Positions 13,801-26,190 of a DNA stretch of 64,000 nt are shown one piece after another. How positions within the stretch are numbered: the stretch's first letter is position 1; each line of letters begins with the position of its first letter. The stretch is taken from positions 18,556,001 to 18,620,000 of the forward strand of contig CM055613.1 in assembly GCA_029379385.1 (NCBI GenBank), in the 5' to 3' direction. A model generated the notes under the pieces. The model saw only the letters and a program-made list of their open reading frames with translations. It made no database searches and was not told where the DNA came from. The position numbers and the translations under genes were made by a program. The stretch comes from Quillaja saponaria (taxonomy: Eukaryota > Streptophyta > Magnoliopsida > Fabales > Quillajaceae).

Positions 13801-16800
13801 TTTGAAAAGTGAACTATTTTAAACAGCTGCAGTTTGAAAAAGGTCAAACGTCAATGCAGTCCATAATATGCCACTCTGAATGCTAGTCAAAATGCAAAAT
13901 ATGAGAAAACGATATAGTGAAAAAGGGAACCAATTGGTTTTAATGTCAAACTAACAAAATAACAAAACGTGAAACTTACATGAATTAGTAACATTTCCTT
14001 AAGATGATGAGGACATAATCAGGTCACTTTCTAATAGTAAGTTTCAAAAGCACAGTCTTCAAATAGTACTTTGAAAAGTGAACTATTTTAAACAGCTGCA
14101 GTTTGGAAAAGGTCAAATGTCAAAGGAGTCCATTATATGGCACTCTGAATGCTAGTCAAAATGCAAAATATGAGAGCGAGATATAGTGAAAAAGGGAACC
14201 AATTGATTTCAATGTCAAACTAACAAAATAGCTGTTTTTCTTTGAAATTATGATATTCTCAAATGTTATAAGCATCAGCTTTCTTTAGTTGTTTTGGCAT
14301 GGGGGACAACCTACTGTTATTTGTAAAATTACTACGTAGTTCTCCATTAAAGGTGAACATGAGAGACGGATATGTGCACCTCCTGAAAGGGACGGAACCC
14401 TGTAACTGATGTTTAGGGAGGGACAGAAAAGAGGGAGAGGAAAAGAAAGCTTACTGCCCCAGCTGTCCAGTGGATAGATCTGAGCTCATTGCGCTCCAGG
14501 ATGCTTCTATTAAAATCATTAGGGCCCACAACTCGAAGATATAATTACGTAGGCAAAAACAAAATATTATATCTGTTTACTAATTCCAGATATCCCACAT
14601 CAAATTCTCTAATGCAATGAGATCAGGATGTAAAATAATTCATTCTATTATACAATTACTGTATGACTTTGGCAGAGGCCGGCAGCAGGTTAGCAATAGA
14701 AGTAAAGGGGAAATGTATTGTACTGAAAATTCTGTTTAAAAAAAAAAAAAAAAAAAAAGGAAATTCTGATGCCATCTTAATGGAGAGTTATGTAGCAGGG
14801 TAAGGGGTTCCTTTGTTAAAAATCCATAGACAGATAGAATCAAGAAACAGCCTACAGAATAAATATCTAGCAACAGATCACCCCTCTAATCAATAGGACA
14901 ACAATAATTGTCAGAGACATCTATTGAAACCAAAAGAACTTATAACTAGCTACTAGCTTAAAAAAAAAAAAAAAAAATCAATTATTTAATTCAAGGATAC
15001 ATTTGTATAGCACTGATAATGGCACCAAACAGACCCAGCATTGACATGAGTTCAACTCTATCAGCATTTTTAACCAGAAACTCCTGCGTTGGGAAACATC
15101 TATCATGAGTCAACACTCACCAACCAAAGAAGATAAACAATATTCAGACATAAAGTAACATCATTTGAGTTGAGATCAGGTTAGATAGCCCAAGCAGAAA
15201 AGGCATCTGCTCTTGAATACACGAGAAAGAGAAGCCTACTGCAAGTGGGCTTTGGACTTTTGATCTCACAATCACTGGAAGTAGATTATTGAACAAGGTA
15301 CAATATTGAACCCAGTTACAGAAAAGGATAGCTCTCAATTCGAAAAGTTAAGCTGGTGCAGTAAAACAACAGAAAAACAAAAATTGAAGCAGGTTGAATT
15401 ATGCAAATTAAAATGTTTCAAGAAATGGAGTGAAAGAGAAAAGGAAAAGTGAAGAACCTACCAGACAAAAGTACATTTATTCTGAAAAATGAAGAGGATT
15501 TTAAAAGACATATCTCTGGTAATATAGGACTATGACAGATAATATCATTACAGGACACCGAAGCGAAGGAACAGGAGTGTGAGAGTGAATTGATGAAATA
15601 GAAATAATTTAGACAAGAGCTTCTGAAAATGGGAAGTACCAGACTAATGGAGGAGAAGAAAAACAAGTAAATGAGCAAGCAAGAGAAGGCTGTAGGAATG
15701 AAGAAAGAAAATAAAGAGATTCAATAGCAGCAGAAAATGAAAAAGTTTAATCTCTTTTAGAATTAATATCATCTCAAATTTATAGTTAAGACTTTGTTTA
15801 ATTATCATTTGAGCTGGATCTTCTGTAGCAGTTACTGACAATGTGTGAACATACTGTGTCATGTTCATTAAAAGGCAAAAATATTTGAACAGCCTATAAT
15901 GGAGAATGAACCAACGACAGAAAGTAAATTCAACTTACCTCACTGACATTACTGATAGCATATAGCGTAGAACCAGCAATAACAAGCAAGTCCCCTATAC
16001 GTGGGTTGCTCCCTCCTTTCACATGTACACACACCATCAGATAACTAGTATACGTGTTAAATATAAACTAAACCAGATTAATAGTTTTGTATTTAAAATA
16101 TAAATATAACCTGAGCCTCTTTATGTATTGTGTATATAAAGACCACATATTTACCTGCTCGGTCACCTGCATGGACATCTGAAAACACAACCATCACAAG
16201 GCCAGCAAGACAGACAACTACACCAGTTATCTTTTTGAATCTATACTTTGTCTTCAAGAAAACCCACGTCAGAATCATGACAGACGGGATGGACCAACAG
16301 TCGAGCAGCATCACACTCGTTATAGATGTGTATTGATAAGCTTTCACCACTGCTTAGTGTACATATCATTAAAAGTAACATCATGCAGATGAATATAGCA
16401 ATATGCTAGATGGTCTATTCATGTTACTTATAGTGGTATTATAAGTTGCAATAGAGTAGAATTTGGAAAAACTAAGAAAGCCTAACGTGCAGTTCCACAT
16501 TAATTTTGATTGCTTATGTAGAATTTATCCCGAGGTTAACAATATTGTCCATCAGTAAAGTCATATTATACTCCCAGATAGTTTTGCATGATCAGCTGCT
16601 ACAAACATATTGAATTAGCAAACTATTCCTTTCTATATTTCTACTATCACAAAATACTTACCGAGAAAATTTGCTTCAACATCTACCAGTCCAAGAATTA
16701 CGTAATAATACCATTTTGCCTGCATAGATGTCAACGAGGAGTCAATTAACTTTAAAGAAAAACGACAGGAAACTACATGTAGTTGTCTCATTCATCATTC

Positions 16801-18131
16801 GATATTTTTTCTCGTGGGGAAATTCACCAGAAAGTCTTTAACTTTTAGCTCTTCATTTCTCATGTACCACGACATCCTAATAACTACTACACCTGTCCAC
16901 TGACTCTGCCATTTTTCAAACTTCCACATACTTGCTCGAAAGAAAATGGACTAATTGTTGCAAATTCGTAGAGCAATATTTAATCAAAGAACAGCCTTCC
17001 AAACCTAGTTAGCCAACATCAACATTGCTAGACCTTCATTTCAATCTCATTCAATTAATCTATATAGGACCTCTGCTTCAGAAACTATTTCAACTGAAAG
17101 TACTAAGGGCAAATGGTAGCACCAAGTAGTTCCAGATGTAGGCATAGTCTTCAGTTCACTTCTTTCATTATTTGATTACATACAAAGATTCACATACATT
17201 ATTTCATTAATAATTACTAATCCTTTTCCTCTTCAGCAGTCAAACTCATAGGTCCATGGCTTCATGTTCAAACCATCAAAAAAAAGGGAAAAAAGTTGAT
17301 TAGGCATGGCATATTATTTAAGTTATGCAAATATCAAATCATAGTTACAATAAATAATAAAAGCAAAAAGATCCAGCATAGATTATAACCTTGAGTGCTT
17401 TCTTCTGGTAAAGCATAATACTTCCATATATTATCGCCAAGAACACATAGTTTAGGAAAGATTGTGATGTTGGTGCATTTATTCCTGTAAGTATATAACA
17501 AAAAGAATGATAAAAATCAAACCCAGTGTTATAAGACCAGAAGTTATGCATAAATAGCGACTTACTGTAAAAGAACAAATAGAGAACAAATCATAATGAA
17601 ATTTCTGTAGGCAGAAGCCATAAATAAAAACCCCTTTCTCAATAGGTTCAAGGAATATAAGTGGAAACTTGAGACCTAAAAACGCAGCCTAGCAGTACGC
17701 AGAGTCTCATACCAGCCACCATGAACTCAACACCCATAGACAAAATTTCAAACAAGTACCAAATAACCCAAAGAAAAAGTTTAACTCATTCAATGAAATT
17801 CTCAAAACTGATAACCACGGTGAAAAGTTAACACAATCCATAATTGAAAACCAGAAAGCTAATGGAAATTCCAGAGACTTTGGAGAACAAAAAACAAACT
17901 GGTTGTCATAGATTCGTACAAAATTAAGCATAGCTGTAATTAGAATTTTGAGCATCACAGGGATAAGGCACATATACACCTAAAAGGTCAGACCGCTACA
18001 AATGAAAGCTAACCTTTTTTGGCCAACTCAGAAGATGTGAAGCCCGTGGAGGTAATCAAAATAGACAGAAACTGTCCTAATCCAAGACCAATTAATGTTT
18101 TTTTGGTAAAAAACTTCTTGACATCAGCCAT
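10841..18131 (-). CDS. SLC35F1/DUF914-family membrane transporter, 11 exons
   Basis: Complete gene, 348 residues. Coding exons in order: 18131-18014, 17484-17390, 16719-16662, 16349-16155, 16015-15939, 15083-15001, 14506-14455, 13153-13085, 12604-12518, 12410-12349 and 10991-10841. Every junction has GT-AG signals and the phases sum to 1047 nt with a stop at 10843-10841. The protein starts MADVKKFFTKKTLIGLGLGQ. Family hallmarks are VKAYQYTSITSVMLLDCWSI, VVFSDVHAGDRAG, GSTLYAISNVSEEFLVKN and LLTSDMWAVLIRIFAYHEK. Ten or so hydrophobic segments are followed by a hydrophilic, acidic tail of about 50 residues. The family (drug/metabolite transporter superfamily, SLC35F) is polytopic, and plant members have no firmly known substrate. 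The length matches Arabidopsis relatives. There are no stops or frameshifts, so it is probably functional. The start is the only ATG giving the conserved N-terminus. Confidence 0.95.
13680..14232. repeat. Intronic segmental repeat in the SLC35F gene
   Basis: Inside the intron between exons 7 and 8 a unit of about 75 bases (phrase CAGTCTTCAAATAGTACTTT) occurs three times: 13687-13760, 13767-13840 and 14031-14108. A second unit of about 115 bases (phrase CACTCTGAATGCTAGTCAAA) follows the second and third copies, at about 13846-13963 and 14115-14230. The layout suggests one tandem duplication of the short unit and a later duplication of about 270 bases. Confidence 0.85.
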
Positions 18132-18899
18132 TTTCTTCTATCTTCCAAATGTCCCAGAAAAGAAACAATTCACCAAACAGTCTTAATCCATTAGAGGGAG
18201 TTTATGGGGGTTCCAAAGGTCTGCAATTTCTCAATAATCAAATACCCACTAAGAGTTGTATTAGTGTATATCTAATTTCAAAGGCTCTACGACCATCAGA
18301 AATGTTTTCAACGAGAGTGACTGAAAAGTGGACAACTGCTTAGGGGAGCTCCCAAATTCTATTACCAGCCGGCCCACCATTAGTCAGTGAATAACTAGTT
18401 GGCAGAATATTCCATATCATTTATTGATTAAAAAAATTCAAATAAGTGAACAGTTTTGCTACTTGTAATGAACAAATTAATAAGAAATTATAATACTCAT
18501 ATATTAATTAAACTTTCAGAAGTTAAAAAAAAAAAAGCAATGTGGACTGTTGTGTATTACTTAATTAAAAGAAAAATAAAGTTAAGTTTATTTTTTTATT
18601 AAGTTGTAAGTCATATTTTTAAATTTATTTCTAAATAAGTCTTAAACTTTAAATGATATTTAAAAATAATAATAAACTCATGATATAATCATGAATGGAA
18701 ATATAGAAATTTCTTAAAACAAATAAATTCTCATTATCTCATCTATTTTTTTAAAAAAATTATAGGAAAAATTGATATTTTCAAATTCAACATATAGTAA
18801 TTTTATTTCTTTTTCATACTTAACTCAACTAAGTTTAAATCACAAACTAATTGGTGCCGACTACATAAATTATTTTTTATCATTTGCATCATCATTTAG

Positions 18900-20590
18900 T
18901 AATGCCTAGAACAATCATATATTTCTCAATAAATGTCTCCTATATAATTTTTGATCTCTCTTTACCTAGTCTAACGACTTCTACCTGCACAAACTCACCT
19001 CTCCTAATTACGACATCCATTGCCTACATTGGATATGTCTAAACCATCGTAAATAGTTCTCCTTCATTTTCTCTTCAATGGGTGCTACCTCAACATTCCT
19101 ACATATCTCCTCATTTTGTATTCTATAATTTTTTGTATGTCTTGTCATCCATCTCAACATTCACATTTCAGCCACTCCCATCTTACGCAAGTGTTATTTC
19201 TTAACTCTCAACATTTAGGACCATACAACATAGATGGTCTCACTACCATTCCACATAATTTTCCTTCAAACTATTCAAGATTTAGGATCACATATAACTC
19301 CCGATTTACTTCACCACTTCATCCATCTTGTCTTAATTCTAAAGTTTACATCATGCTTAATTGTGTCATCCTTTTTGTATGAATGAGCCTAGATACTTAA
19401 ACACGTCATTTGTTGGGATTACATGACCATCTAAATTTATTTCAGTTGAGCCTCCTTTAGTGTGGCTTACACTCTATATACTCGGTTTTCGTCCAACTCA
19501 ACCTAAAACCTTTTGATTCTAATGCATTCCTCCATAATTATAGCTTAGGATTTAATCCCTCTCTTGTTTCATCTACCAACATGATGTCATTTATTCTCCA
19601 TTCAAATTCCACCATCTAGTTTTATTACTCTTATTGCACCTATACTTTTTTCTTCCACTGCCTAATGCAAACATCTACAACCAAAAATTTATGTTGAGTC
19701 ACTAAACACTCATATGATGTAACTTTACAATCCTTACAAGACACTTTATCAACCTTCCTAGTAAGAAAAAAATTTATTCAACTCTTATTAAGTCCACTAC
19801 AAAGGTGACTAAGTGCAATTTTTTTTCTTAAAAAATGCATTGGCTAGAATCAAGTCGTACGAAACTACAAAATATAAAATAGACTCTCCACCTTCATTTC
19901 TATCTCCATAATTATAACCCCCAATTACTCTCTCAAAACCCTCATTATTTCATCCTACATGATCATTCGAATCTCCTCTAATATAAAATTTATCTCCAAT
20001 CGATACCCTTTGAATTATTTCATCTAATTCTTCCTAAAATGCATTATTTGTAGTTTCGTCTAGTCCTATTTCCAGGGCGGGCATATGCACTAATGACATT
20101 AAAAGCCTTCTCACCTATCATTATTTTCACTAAGATTATTCTATCATCTTTTCTCTTGATCACTTCAACAATCTCATTCTTGAGATTTCCATCAACAATA
20201 ATCATGAATTAAAAGATAAATTTAAATATTTGAAGATTTTTTTTATTCTTTCATTATGATTATATCATGAATTTATTAATTTTCAAATTTTATATTATGT
20301 GATTTTTTAGAAGGATTTTTCTAACGAGTCTCATACTATATTTATTGTATCTTAACAAGTATCTTTTAAATACTTTTTAGAAAAATTTGTCTAAAAAATC
20401 ACATAATATAAATTAAAAAAATTAATAAATTCTTGATGTAATCATAATGAAAGAATAGAGAATTCTTCAAATATTTAAATTTATCTTTTTATTCGTACAT
20501 TGTTGATGGAAATCTCAAGAACGAGATATTGAAGTCAAGAGAATAGAAGGTGGAATAATCTTAACGAAGGGTTTTCTAACTGGCACCTTT
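18900..20590 (-). mobile_element. LINE (non-LTR retrotransposon) remnant
   Basis: Minus-strand translations in shifting frames match plant LINE ORF2. From the right, an endonuclease part reads IIVDGNLKNEIVEVIKRKDD, then KAFNVISAYAP, then a piece like VIGGYNYGDRNE (about 20210-19880). Next come VDKVSCKDCK-type residues near 19750-19700. A C-terminal RT part reads LDGHVIPTNDVFKYLGSF (about 19430-19370) followed by weak matches down to 18900. The central reverse-transcriptase catalytic domain is missing, and stops and frameshifts are frequent. It is a dead, internally deleted copy. The outer limits are approximate. Confidence 0.75.
20130..20575. repeat. Inverted duplication of the LINE endonuclease end
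   Basis: The left arm (about 20130-20320) and right arm (about 20370-20575) are inverted copies. For example GAGATTTCCATCAACA near 20185 is matched by TGTTGATGGAAATCTC near 20500, and the inner AT-rich parts also pair. The arms include endonuclease coding sequence, so this is an inverted duplication of the LINE and not an independent MITE. Confidence 0.8.
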
Positions 20591-21008
20591 AAGTGAGCAT
20601 TAATTGCTTCTTCTTCTTTTTGTACTTTTTTGCATATCCATGTACATATCTACACAACTTTCAATAACCTTTTATTTAAACAAATTTATCCCTCCGGCAA
20701 TTTTACTTTCCTTTCCCTCCAGAATTTCAATTACAGAAAAGGAAAAAAAGAAGAAGAAAAGAATGACCTTTCACTTTCTTGTACACTCTCCCATCTTTTT
20801 TAAATTTTCTCCCAAGAATACAAACATGTATGTATCTTCAAAGAATTGCAATTAGCAAATAGAGACAATAATCATCAGTTCTCTTCGTGATCTTTAAGGT
20901 AAGTTTAATCATTCATTTCTTTTTTAATGTTTTAAATTTATCAAAGACTAGCTTGCCAAAAAAAAATTAGCATGAAATTAGTGTGAACCTGAAAAAAATT
21001 TAGCTGCA

Positions 21009-23241
21009 CACTAAGCACCATGATGACATCATCATTTAGTTAAGTTAGTTAAGATTTAAGGATAGAAACATCATTAGGATGATATCACCATAACATCATC
21101 ATTTGCATCACCATGACATCATCATTTGTAATTATGAAAACATGTCATAATGGAACTAGGAAGTTAAGATGTTGTTAGAATGAAACAAGAAGATAACTAA
21201 ACTAAGTAGAATCAAACCAAAAACATTACGAGGGTGTGAATGCATTAATTGACCTCACTTAGGTGTAAGGATCATATTGAAAGAAGGAAGAAAATAATAA
21301 AATATAAGTTACTTGCTAGAAAAGAAAATGTGATGAAATAGGTGTAAGAAGGAGGTTAAATGTGGCAATTTGTAATAAATGCAAGGGGGTGAGTTGTAAA
21401 GTTTCATTAAATGCAAGGATGAGGTGTAAAAACATGTGACAATAGGTGGCATGCTAAGTGTTAGTAAACTAGGAGAATGAAGACATGTGTAAAGGGAGCA
21501 GACAACTTAGAAGAAAATTTGTAGAAGATGAAAAAGTAGGAATGATTAGCATGCATTAATGAAGAAGAAGCCAAGGAATGGAACTCCTATATAAACCTAC
21601 CATGTCTCCTTAAAACCCACACACATACACTTCCTTAAATCCATACCAAAAGAAGAAAGAAAACCTTAAACCTAGATATACACCAAGAGAAATAGAAATC
21701 GAAATCACCAAGAAAAGAAAACCAAAATCGTAGGCTAGGAAAGAAAAGGAAAAACGTGAACTAGAGCAGGAGAAAGCCAAGCTATAGGAAGGAGAAAAAA
21801 AAAGGAAAATTGAAAGAAGGAGAAAAGGAAGCGTGGGAAAAGAAGGAAGAAAAATAAATAAGCTAAGGGTATTAGGCAAGTATTCATACATATCCTTATC
21901 TTTCTCATCTTGATTCATACTTACTTCATTGATTCCTTCATATTCCTCATAATATTCTCATGATCCTTCATGCATATGAAATGAATGTGAAATGAAAATG
22001 ATGAAAATGTTTCCCTTTGTGGAAAGTTTAAAAGAAATGACTAATAATGCTAGTAACTTATCTTGAGTTCATGTTAGACAAAGGTCGCTAGGTATCCCTC
22101 AAACCATAATATGGATCCTACTATTGAGAGGCAATATGATGAAAGAATATGCAAAGTCCTTGTAAGGCAGCCTCGGGTTTGCATGAATGGTTACTAAGGA
22201 ATGGATAAGAAAAAGAAAAGAATAAAGATTCTATTTGCATATATTCTTATATTTTTAAAACTGCCATCAAGATATTCCCCTTTGCTATGTATGAATACTT
22301 GTTGAGGTTCGACTCACTTTCCTTCATCTTAATATGCAGGATAATTAGTTTTCTATGGAAGTGTTTATTGTGCAGACTTTTCTTTGTGTTTGTTGGTTCC
22401 TGGGAGGACGGTACCGTATGTGTTACTGAGGATTGGCAAGTGGTGGATTGGTGGTACGAGGAGGGAAATGAAAATAGCCCTCTTACTACTATATGTGTAA
22501 TTTCACTTACTACCTAAGTGGATAATGGGTAAAGGTTTTGGCATTATGGTCAATAGGTTCTAAGTGAGTAATTAGTGATTACTATAGTTATAACTAAATA
22601 TAGTTTGTACTTAATTTAGGAGTTTAGGAGGAACTTGTAAAATAGTTGTAATGTTTCTCTTTTTGGTCCAAACTTTATATGAAATTTATGTGGTGATAAG
22701 TGTCTTGTAAATTGATAAAATGAAAGACAATGTCTCTTTGTGAAACTTTAATTGTCCATCTAGTAAAACCGATCAAGTAGAATTTCCTAGGAAAAACAAG
22801 TGCCTATTTTGGTTATAGTAAATGACTATTAACATAAGACAAATGAAACAAATGGTAGAAAACAAATTAGGAAAAATTGGCTAAATGGTAGAGTACTAGT
22901 CGGTCATGGAAGATAAAATATAAGGCTATGAGTTAGTAAGAAATTAGGAATAAGAATTTATCTAAGTCTTGAAGAAGGTAATTGATGAAAAGTAAAATAT
23001 CACTTAAATAAAATGGTTGAATTTGGCTAAGGAGGAAAATGGAATAAACTTGGTAAATTAGGACTTAATGATTTCGGCCATGAAAGAATAAAGGTAATAA
23101 AAAAGAAAAATTTAGATGAAAAGATGGTCTAAGACAGTTTAAATAATAAAGGTATAAAGAAAAAAAAATTAGTCTCTTGGATAATTAAGGATAATTACCA
23201 ATTAATTTAAGGATTAAGATAATAATTAACTTCAGTATAGG
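21009..23241 (+). mobile_element. LTR (5'-truncated), left arm of the palindrome
   Basis: A plus-oriented copy of the LTR whose full start is seen at 25570 on the other strand. It lacks the first 180 or so bases of the LTR and begins at the GATGACATC-rich part. A TATA box lies at 21588-21598 in front of a purine-rich leader. It contains no real genes; the open frames on either strand here are low-complexity. Confidence 0.75.
21588..21598 (+). promoter_or_regulatory. TATA box of the left-arm LTR
   Basis: CTATATAAACC sits before a transcribed-leader-like purine-rich stretch, the usual U3/R arrangement. The mirrored copy (GTTTATATAG, about 24817-24826) lies in the right arm on the minus strand, so both point toward the centre of the palindrome. 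Confidence 0.6.
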
Positions 23242-25570
23242 TTTCTTAACCCTATACTTAAGTTAATTATTATCTTAATACTTAAAGTAATTGATAATTA
23301 CCCTTAATTATCCAAGAGACTAAAATTTTCTCTTTTTTTTTTCTTTATACCTTTATTATTTAAATTGTCTTAGACCATCTTTTCATCTAAATTTTTTTAT
23401 ATTTTATTTAAGTGATATTTTACTTTTCAAATTAGATCAATTAGTTTCTTCACGACTTAGATTAATTCTTATTCCTAATTTCTTACTAACTCCTAGCCTT
23501 ATATTTTATCTTCCATGACCGTCTAATACTCTACTATTTACCCAATTCTTCCTAATTTGTGTCCTACCATTTGTTTCATTTGTCCTATGTTAATAGTCAT
23601 CTTTTCTTACTATAGCCGAATTAGACACTTGTTTTTCCTAGGAAATTCTACTTGACCGATTTTCCTAGATAGACAATTAAAGTTTCACAAAGAGGCATAG
23701 TCTTCCATTTTATTAATTTGCAAGACACTTATCATCACATAGACTTCATACCAAGTTTGGACCAAATAGAGAAACATTACAACTATTTTACAAGTTCCTC
23801 CTAAACTCCAAAGTTAAGTCCAAACTATATATAGTTATAACTATGGTCATCACTAATTAATCACTTAGGACCCATTGACCATAATGTCAAAACCTTTACC
23901 CATTATCTACTTACGTAGTAAATGGAATTACACATACAACAGTAAGAGGGCTACTTTCATCTCCCTTCTCGTACCACCAATCCACCACTTGCCAACCCTC
24001 AATAACATATACAATACCGTCCGCCCAGGAACCAACAAACATAAGAAAAGTTTGCACAATAAACACTCTCATAGAAAACTAATTATCCTACACATCATAA
24101 TAAAGGAAAGTGAGTCGAATCTCAACAAGTATTCACACATGGCAAAGGGGAATATCTTGATGGCAGTTTTAAAAATATAGGAATATATGCAAATGCAAAC
24201 TTTATTTTTTTCTTTTTCTTATCCGCTTCCTTAGTAACCATTCTTGACCATTCATGCAAACTCGAGGCTACCTTACAAGGACTTTGCATATTCTTTCATC
24301 ATATTGCCTCTCAATAGTAGGATCCATATTATAGTTTGAGGGATACCTAGTGGCCTTTGTCTAACATGAACTCAAGACAAGTTACTAGCATTATTAGTTC
24401 ATTCCTTTAAACTTTCCACAAAGGGAAACATTTTCATCATTTTCATTTCACATTCATTTCATATGCATGAAGGATCATGAGAATATCATAAGGAATATAA
24501 AGGAATCAATGAAGTAAGTATGAATCAAGATGAGAAAGATAAGGATATGTATGAATACTTGCCTAATACCTTTAGCTTATTCATTTTTCTTCCTTCTTTT
24601 CCTACGCTTCCTTTTCTCCTTCCTACAGCTTGGCTTTCTCCTCCTCGAGTTCATGTTTTTCCTTTTCTTTCCTAGCCTATGGTTTTGGTTTTCTTTTCTT
24701 GGTGATTTCAATTTCTACTTCTTTTGGTTTATGTCTAGGTTTAAGGTTTTCTTTCTTCTTTTGGTATGGATTTAAGGATGTGTGTGTGTGTGTGGGTTTT
24801 AAGGAGATATGATAGGTTTATATAGGAGTTCCATTCCTTGGCTTCTTCTTCATTAATGAATGCTAATTATTCATACTTTTTCATCTTCCACTAATTTTCT
24901 TCCAAGTTGTTTACTCTCTTTACACATGTCTTCATTCTCCTAGTTTTCTCCTAGTTTACTAACACTTAGCATGCCACCTATTGTCACATGTTTTTTACAC
25001 CTCATCCTTGCATTTAATGAAACTTTACAACTCTCCCCCTTGCATTTATTATAAATTGTCACACTTAACCTCCTTCTTACACCTATTTCATCACATTTTC
25101 TTTTCTAACAAGTAACTTATTTTATTATTTTCTTCCTTCTTTTAATATGGTTCTTACACCTAAGTGAGTTCAATTAATGCATTCACACCCTGCTAATATT
25201 TTTGCTACTTAGTTTAGTTCTCTTCTTGTTCCATTCTAACGACATCTTAACTTCCTAGTTCCATTATGACATGATTTTATAATTACAAATGATGATGTCA
25301 TGGTGATGCAAATGATGATGTCATCCTAACGGTGTTTCCATCCTTAAATCCTAACTAAATTAACTAAATGATGATGTCATCATGATGTTCTGGTATAATG
25401 TCATTATTTCCAAATATGGAATTTTACCTTATAATTTCCTAAATTAAATGCATAGAATGAATGTATGAGAATTCTTACCGAAATGCATGAATTAAACTAA
25501 TTATATGTCTAACCGTAATTAATGCCTATTTAGTCTAATTAAACTAGATTAAGTTTTTCGGTATGTTACA
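23242..25570 (-). mobile_element. 3' LTR of a Tekay/Del-type element, right arm of the palindrome
   Basis: On the minus strand the LTR starts TGTAACATACCGAAAAACTT at 25570. It is immediately preceded by a polypurine tract and, before that, by the C-terminal part of an integrase. That order (integrase, polypurine tract, LTR) identifies it as a 3' LTR. It runs to the palindrome centre, where the sequence turns into the opposed copy, so its own far end is not preserved as a clean CA terminus. Confidence 0.75.
24817..24826 (-). promoter_or_regulatory. TATA box of the right-arm LTR
   Basis: The minus-strand reading CTATATAAAC is the mirror of the left-arm TATA box, in the same LTR context. Transcription from it would run toward lower coordinates, into the palindrome centre. 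Confidence 0.6.
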
Positions 25571-25584
25571 TTTCTCCCCCTCTT
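25571..25584 (-). other. Polypurine tract
   Basis: The minus-strand sequence AAGAGGGGGAGAAA abuts the TGTAACAT start of the LTR. This is the expected position and composition for the plus-strand primer of an LTR retrotransposon. Confidence 0.8.
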
Positions 25585-25636
25585 AAAAATGAATTTTGTC
25601 CTTAAAATTCGCATTAACCTTATTAAACAATTGCGA

Positions 25637-26190
25637 TTAAATTTGCCTCACTTCGTTCTCGTCCTCCCATATTTCATTCTTTTCTAAGTATCCTCTCCAT
25701 GCTACTTTTACTAATGGAATCGTCTCCCTTCTTTCAAACTTAGTTTTCCTAGCCACTATCCTTAAGGGTTTGGCTCTAGCTTGGAGATTACTTTCTATTC
25801 CTATAGGTTCATAGTCTAGAACGTGATCGTGACTCGATTTGTATTTCCTAAGCTGCGAAACATGGAAAACGTCATGCACATTATCCATGCTTGGTGTAAT
25901 GCTACTCGGTATGCTATGCTCCCAATCCTTTCTAGTATTTCACAAAGTCCTATATAGCTTGGCCCAAGCTTTCCTATTTTCCTAGTCTCCTAAAACCAGT
26001 TGAGGGTGTAATCTTTACGAATACATGTTCCCTTTCCTGAAATTCTAATGGTCTTCTTCTCCTATCAGCGTATTTCTTTTGCCTATCCTGAGCTACTTTT
26101 AACTTTTGTCTAATTTTCCTAATGGCTTTGGTGGTTTGTTAGATAAGATCAAGTCCTAACAACTGTTTTTCTCCTACTTTCCTAATCCTA
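25637..26190 (-). pseudogene. Pol 3' end (integrase C-terminal region), Tekay/Del-type gypsy
   Basis: The minus strand encodes, from about 26190, KVGEKQLLG, then IRQKLKVAQDRQKKYADRRR, then PLEFQEREHVFVKITPSTG. After a break, an 83-codon open frame (25888-25637) has MDNVHDVFHVSQLRKYKSSH, DYEPIGIE and IPLVKVAWRG. These are the end of the integrase core and the C-terminal region of Tekay/Del-type Ty3/gypsy pol. There is an in-frame stop after DLI and another after RRLGK. Only this 3' end survives. Upstream the sequence switches directly to LTR sequence at about 26186. Confidence 0.85.

Larger units (their letters stand above)
21009..25395. repeat. 4.4-kb inverted repeat (palindrome) made of two opposed LTRs
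   Basis: The left arm 21009-23241 and right arm 23251-25395 are inverted copies over their full length, with a 9-base spacer (23242-23250). Matching landmarks run throughout. ACCATGATGACATCATCATT at the left end pairs with AATGATGATGTCATCATGAT-type sequence at the right end. The TATA regions near 21588 and 24820 pair, as do the phrases near 22160 and 24270, and CAGTATAGG faces CCTATACTTA at the centre. By eye, identity is high with scattered indels; it was not computed. The arms belong to the same LTR family as the copy ending at 25570, beside a polypurine tract. Confidence 0.9.

Noticed and set aside
19116..19382. 88-codon plus-strand frame
   Set aside because: Antisense shadow of the LINE reverse-transcriptase tail.
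21610..21918. 102-codon minus-strand frame and its mirror at 24530-24812
   Set aside because: Low-complexity F/L/S translation of the purine-rich LTR leader, present in both arms only because they are inverted copies.
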